A stretch of DNA of 6,319 bases from an uncultured Collinsella sp. (GTDB lineage: Bacteria > Actinomycetota > Coriobacteriia > Coriobacteriales > Coriobacteriaceae), in NCBI GenBank assembly GCA_902495945.1, contig CABUZD010000100.1, forward strand, positions 1 through 6,319, read 5' to 3'. Shown piece after piece: positions 3,676-6,319 of this stretch. The position numbers were made by a program, and so were the translations under genes. Positions within the stretch are counted from its first letter, which is position 1; every line of letters begins with the position of its first letter. Under the pieces are notes generated by a model. That model was not told the origin of the DNA and ran no database searches. It saw only the letters and a program-made list of their open reading frames with translations.

Positions 3676-6255
3676 ATGCATATGCCGAGCAAAATCGAAA
3701 AAAAGCAAGCCGCCGCAAAGCTGCGCAAACCGCCTCGCGACTTCTCGTACACGCAGAACCGAGAGCTCAGCTGGCTACGCTTTGACAACCGTGTGCTTGA
3801 CGAAGCCTTCGATGAGACCGTTCCGCTGTTCGAGCGTCTAAAGTTCGTGTCGATTTTCGAGTCTAACCTCGACGAGTTTCTCATGGTGCGCGTGGGCGGC
3901 CTGTCCGATCTGGCAGAGCTCAAAAAGCAACCTGTCGACAACAAGAGCAATATGACCGCCTCCGAACAGGTCGATGCTGTCATGGCCGAAATGCCCGGGC
4001 TCCTTACCCGTTGGGAGTCCATCTTTAAGAGCATCGAGGGCAAGCTCGACACCTTGGGCGTTCACCGCGCCCGCATCGATTCGCTTACGCCCGAGGAGCG
4101 CACCTTTGTAACCCGCTACTTCCAGGCCTACGTGTCGCCGGTCATCTCGCCGCTGGTCATCGATCCTCGCCACCCCTTCCCCAACCTACGCAATGGCGCG
4201 CTCTATCTGGCCTGTGGTCTGGACGGCGCCACCGACGAGGAGAGCCTGCTGGGCCTTATCGAGATTCCCGCCTCGATGAACCGCGTGGTCGAGATCCCCC
4301 CGCCCACCGGCACCTACTCCTACATCTTGCTCGAGGACGTCATCCTCGCCTGCCTGGACAGCTGCTTTGGCTCCTATAAGCCGCTGGATCGTGCGCTGAT
4401 CCGCGTCACCCGCAACGCCGACATCGATCCGGACGGCGAGGGCGTCGAAGAGGAAGAGGACTACCGCCAGCACATGAAGCGCATCCTCAAGAAGCGCCTG
4501 CGTCTGCAGCCGGTAGTGCTCGCGGTCTCGGGGTCGCTCGAGAAGGCAACGCTCAAGACCATCCGCAAGGCGCTCGAGCTTTCGCGCCGCTCTGTCTTTA
4601 CCTGCGATATCCCGCTCGACCTGGGCTACGTCTTTGGCATTGAGGGCAAGATTCCCGAGCACCTGCGCAACGAGCTGCTCTTTACGCCGTTTAGGCCGCA
4701 GCCCAAACCCACCATCGACATGACCCGCTCCATCCGCGAGCAGGTGCTGCAGCACGACAAGCTGCTCTTTTATCCCTACGAGGCCATGAACCCCTTCCTG
4801 GATCTGGTGCACGAGGCCGCCTACGACCCCGAGTGCATCTCGCTGCGCATCACGCTCTACCGCGTGGCCAAGCAGAGCCGCCTGTGCGAGTCGCTGATCG
4901 ATGCTGCCGAGAACGGCAAAGAGGTCACGGTGCTCATGGAACTTCGTGCCCGCTTTGACGAGCAGAACAACATCGAGTGGGCCGAGCGCCTGGAAGAGGC
5001 CGGCTGCACCGTCATCTATGGTTCCGAGGGCTTTAAATGCCACTCAAAGATCTGCCAGCTCACCTATCGCGAGGGCATGGCGCTAACGCGCCTCACGCTT
5101 TTGGGCACCGGCAACTTTAACGAGAAGACGGCCAAACTCTACAGCGACTTTATGCTCATGACAGCCCATCCCGGCATCGGCGAGGACGCCAACCTGTTCT
5201 TCCGCAATCTGTCGCTGGGCAACCTGCGCGGCGACTACCGCTTCCTGGGTGTGGCGCCCGTCGGACTGAAACCGCTCATCATGCGCGGGCTTGACCGCGA
5301 GATCCAGCGCGCCCTTGCCGGCGAGCCCGCCCGCGTGTTCTTTAAGCTCAACTCGCTGACCGACCGCGAGGTTATCGACAAGATCGCCGAGGCATCGTGT
5401 GCCGGCGTGCGCGTAGACATGATCATCCGCGGCATCTCGTGCCTCAAGCCCGGTGTTCCGGGCAAGACCGAGAACGTGCATGTCCGCTCCATCGTCGGAC
5501 GCTTTTTGGAGCACGCGCGCGTCTATGCTTTCGGCGTGGACTCGGACATGATTTACCTGAGCTCGGCAGACATGATGACGCGCAACACCGAGCACCGCGT
5601 GGAGATTGCCTTCCCCGTGCTCGACCCCACCTGCCGCGCCCTAGTGCACGAGTACATGGGCATGCAGCTGCGCGACAACGTGAAGGCCCGCAGCCTCACG
5701 AGCGACGGCACCTGGGTCCCCGTGGAGCGTGCAGAGGGTGAGAAACCCTTCAACTCGCAGGAAGCCCTGCTGGAGCGTGCCTATCGCAACGCCGAGGCCG
5801 CCGCGCAGCAGCGCGCACAGGAGAAGGAACGTGTGGCCGAGGAGGCCATTCAGGCCGATGTTGAACACGGGGCAGCTGCCAAACCGGAAGCGGTTGCAGC
5901 TCCCCCGGTGAATGAGCCCGAGGCTGCCGCAGAGCCCGCCGTGGAGAAAGCGCCCGAGCCCGCTACTGCGACTCCGGAGCCCGCCGCCGAGGCAAAGCTC
6001 GCCCCTGCTCCTGAGCCGCAGCCGGCCACACCCAAGGTCCAAGAGGTCCAGGCGACCGTCATTGAGCCCGAGCCTGCACCTGCACCTCAGCCCGATCCGC
6101 AGGTCATCAAGCCCGCACCCGAGACGAGCGCCCGTCGCGATAAGCCCGCCGGCAAGACCAAGGCCATCGAGCGCCATCGCCCCGGCCGCGTGCGCATGGG
6201 CCTGGGTCTGATCGGCCTGGGTCTTAAGACGCTCATTACCGGCAAGACGAAATAG
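3676..6255 (+). CDS. ppk: Polyphosphate kinase 1 with a long C-terminal extension
   Basis: PPK1 reversibly transfers the terminal phosphate of ATP to inorganic polyphosphate, usually as a membrane-associated oligomer. The order of landmarks is complete: an N-terminal FSYTQNRELSWLRFDNRVL and FESNLDEF (N64), the middle domain with HPFPNLRNG (166-174), then two phospholipase-D-like C-terminal domains. R396 (ITLYRVA) and R426 (RARFDEQNN) match magnesium/phosphate-binding R375 and R405 of E. coli. H456 in FKCHSKIC matches the phospho-histidine H435, and H613 in FLEHARVY matches H592; all are offset by 21 residues. GTGNFNEKTAKLYSDF is also typical. The core ends near residue 685. E. coli PPK is 688 residues, so about 170 are extra: a charged, probably helical stretch (695-730), a Pro/Ala/Glu-rich linker (735-815), then a basic tail with a short Gly/Leu hydrophobic segment (841-855). 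The start is uncertain between ATG 3676 and ATG 3682 because Shine-Dalgarno candidates are weak. The gene diverges from arcA. Confidence 0.96.
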   Translation: MHMPSKIEKKQAAAKLRKPPRDFSYTQNRELSWLRFDNRVLDEAFDETVPLFERLKFVSIFESNLDEFLMVRVGGLSDLAELKKQPVDNKSNMTASEQVDAVMAEMPGLLTRWESIFKSIEGKLDTLGVHRARIDSLTPEERTFVTRYFQAYVSPVISPLVIDPRHPFPNLRNGALYLACGLDGATDEESLLGLIEIPASMNRVVEIPPPTGTYSYILLEDVILACLDSCFGSYKPLDRALIRVTRNADIDPDGEGVEEEEDYRQHMKRILKKRLRLQPVVLAVSGSLEKATLKTIRKALELSRRSVFTCDIPLDLGYVFGIEGKIPEHLRNELLFTPFRPQPKPTIDMTRSIREQVLQHDKLLFYPYEAMNPFLDLVHEAAYDPECISLRITLYRVAKQSRLCESLIDAAENGKEVTVLMELRARFDEQNNIEWAERLEEAGCTVIYGSEGFKCHSKICQLTYREGMALTRLTLLGTGNFNEKTAKLYSDFMLMTAHPGIGEDANLFFRNLSLGNLRGDYRFLGVAPVGLKPLIMRGLDREIQRALAGEPARVFFKLNSLTDREVIDKIAEASCAGVRVDMIIRGISCLKPGVPGKTENVHVRSIVGRFLEHARVYAFGVDSDMIYLSSADMMTRNTEHRVEIAFPVLDPTCRALVHEYMGMQLRDNVKARSLTSDGTWVPVERAEGEKPFNSQEALLERAYRNAEAAAQQRAQEKERVAEEAIQADVEHGAAAKPEAVAAPPVNEPEAAAEPAVEKAPEPATATPEPAAEAKLAPAPEPQPATPKVQEVQATVIEPEPAPAPQPDPQVIKPAPETSARRDKPAGKTKAIERHRPGRVRMGLGLIGLGLKTLITGKTK

Positions 6256-6257
6256 TC

Positions 6258-6282
6258 GTTTGTAGAAGCAGTTTGTAGAAGC
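6258..6282. repeat. Tandem 12-base repeat just after ppk
   Basis: GTTTGTAGAAGC occurs at 6258-6269 and 6271-6282, exact copies with one base between them, starting two bases after the ppk stop. Two copies in a 13-base period look like a local slippage duplication. No function is apparent. Confidence 0.7.
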
Positions 6283-6316
6283 GCCCCGCATTTGAGGAAA
6301 GCCACGGATACGGGGC
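6283..6316 (+). terminator. Possible ppk terminator cut by the window edge
   Basis: GCCCCG (6283-6288) and CGGGGC (6311-6316) form a 6-bp GC stem around a 22-base loop, 28 bases after the ppk stop. The window ends three bases later, so a T run cannot be seen. The long loop makes this a weak call. Confidence 0.3.
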
Positions 6317-6319
6317 AGA

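Noticed and set aside
4186..5043. A 285-codon minus-strand open frame within ppk, and other frames at 3645-6305
   Set aside because: They lie opposite or out of frame with a PPK1 whose catalytic residues match E. coli at a constant offset of 21. The shadow products show only biased composition.
5900..6160. The repetitive Ala/Pro/Glu codons of the ppk 3' end as a DNA repeat array
   Set aside because: The repetition is at the protein level (PEPA-like linker) with irregular units and no regular spacing, so it is not a CRISPR or a satellite array.

Overview
The window looks like chromosomal DNA from an anaerobic, high-GC actinobacterium of the Coriobacteriia type; Collinsella or a close relative is my best guess. 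This rests on GC-rich genes separated by AT-rich spacers, strong G/C third-position bias, and the pairing of arginine deiminase genes with a class I polyphosphate kinase. It is an impression from sequence, not a database match.

Layout, left to right. Positions 1-35 hold the first 11 codons of a gene on the minus strand that leaves the window. Its start, ribosome-binding region and upstream DNA are a second copy of those of the complete arcA. Positions 36-608 are a gene-free AT-rich spacer. It holds the promoter of that truncated gene, an operator-like cluster of repeats (398-443), a plus-strand promoter candidate that could drive a short noncoding RNA, and a strong bidirectional terminator (522-559). 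A PLP-dependent aminotransferase (609-1733, minus) follows. Next comes a 149-bp gap with two hairpins, then a complete arginine deiminase arcA (1883-3124, minus). Positions 3125-3675 are a divergent AT-rich spacer with the arcA promoter and leader on one side and the ppk promoter on the other. A complete polyphosphate kinase 1 with an unusual C-terminal extension (3676-6255, plus) fills the rest, ending with a short tandem repeat and the edge of a possible terminator.

ArcA converts arginine to citrulline and ammonia, the first step of the arginine deiminase route to ATP. Ornithine carbamoyltransferase, carbamate kinase and the antiporter are not in the window. The aminotransferase lies downstream on the same strand and is probably co-transcribed with arcA; its substrate cannot be read from the sequence. 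PPK1 makes polyphosphate from ATP and is transcribed divergently.

The most interesting signals are regulatory. The arcA leader and promoter are duplicated in front of two genes. Both copies carry CCGTTC repeats exactly 21 bp apart. A related TACCGTTYACC pair, also 21 bp apart, and single copies elsewhere suggest that one regulator acts at three intergenic regions. I see no CRISPR array, insertion sequence, phage gene, tRNA, rRNA or defence system.
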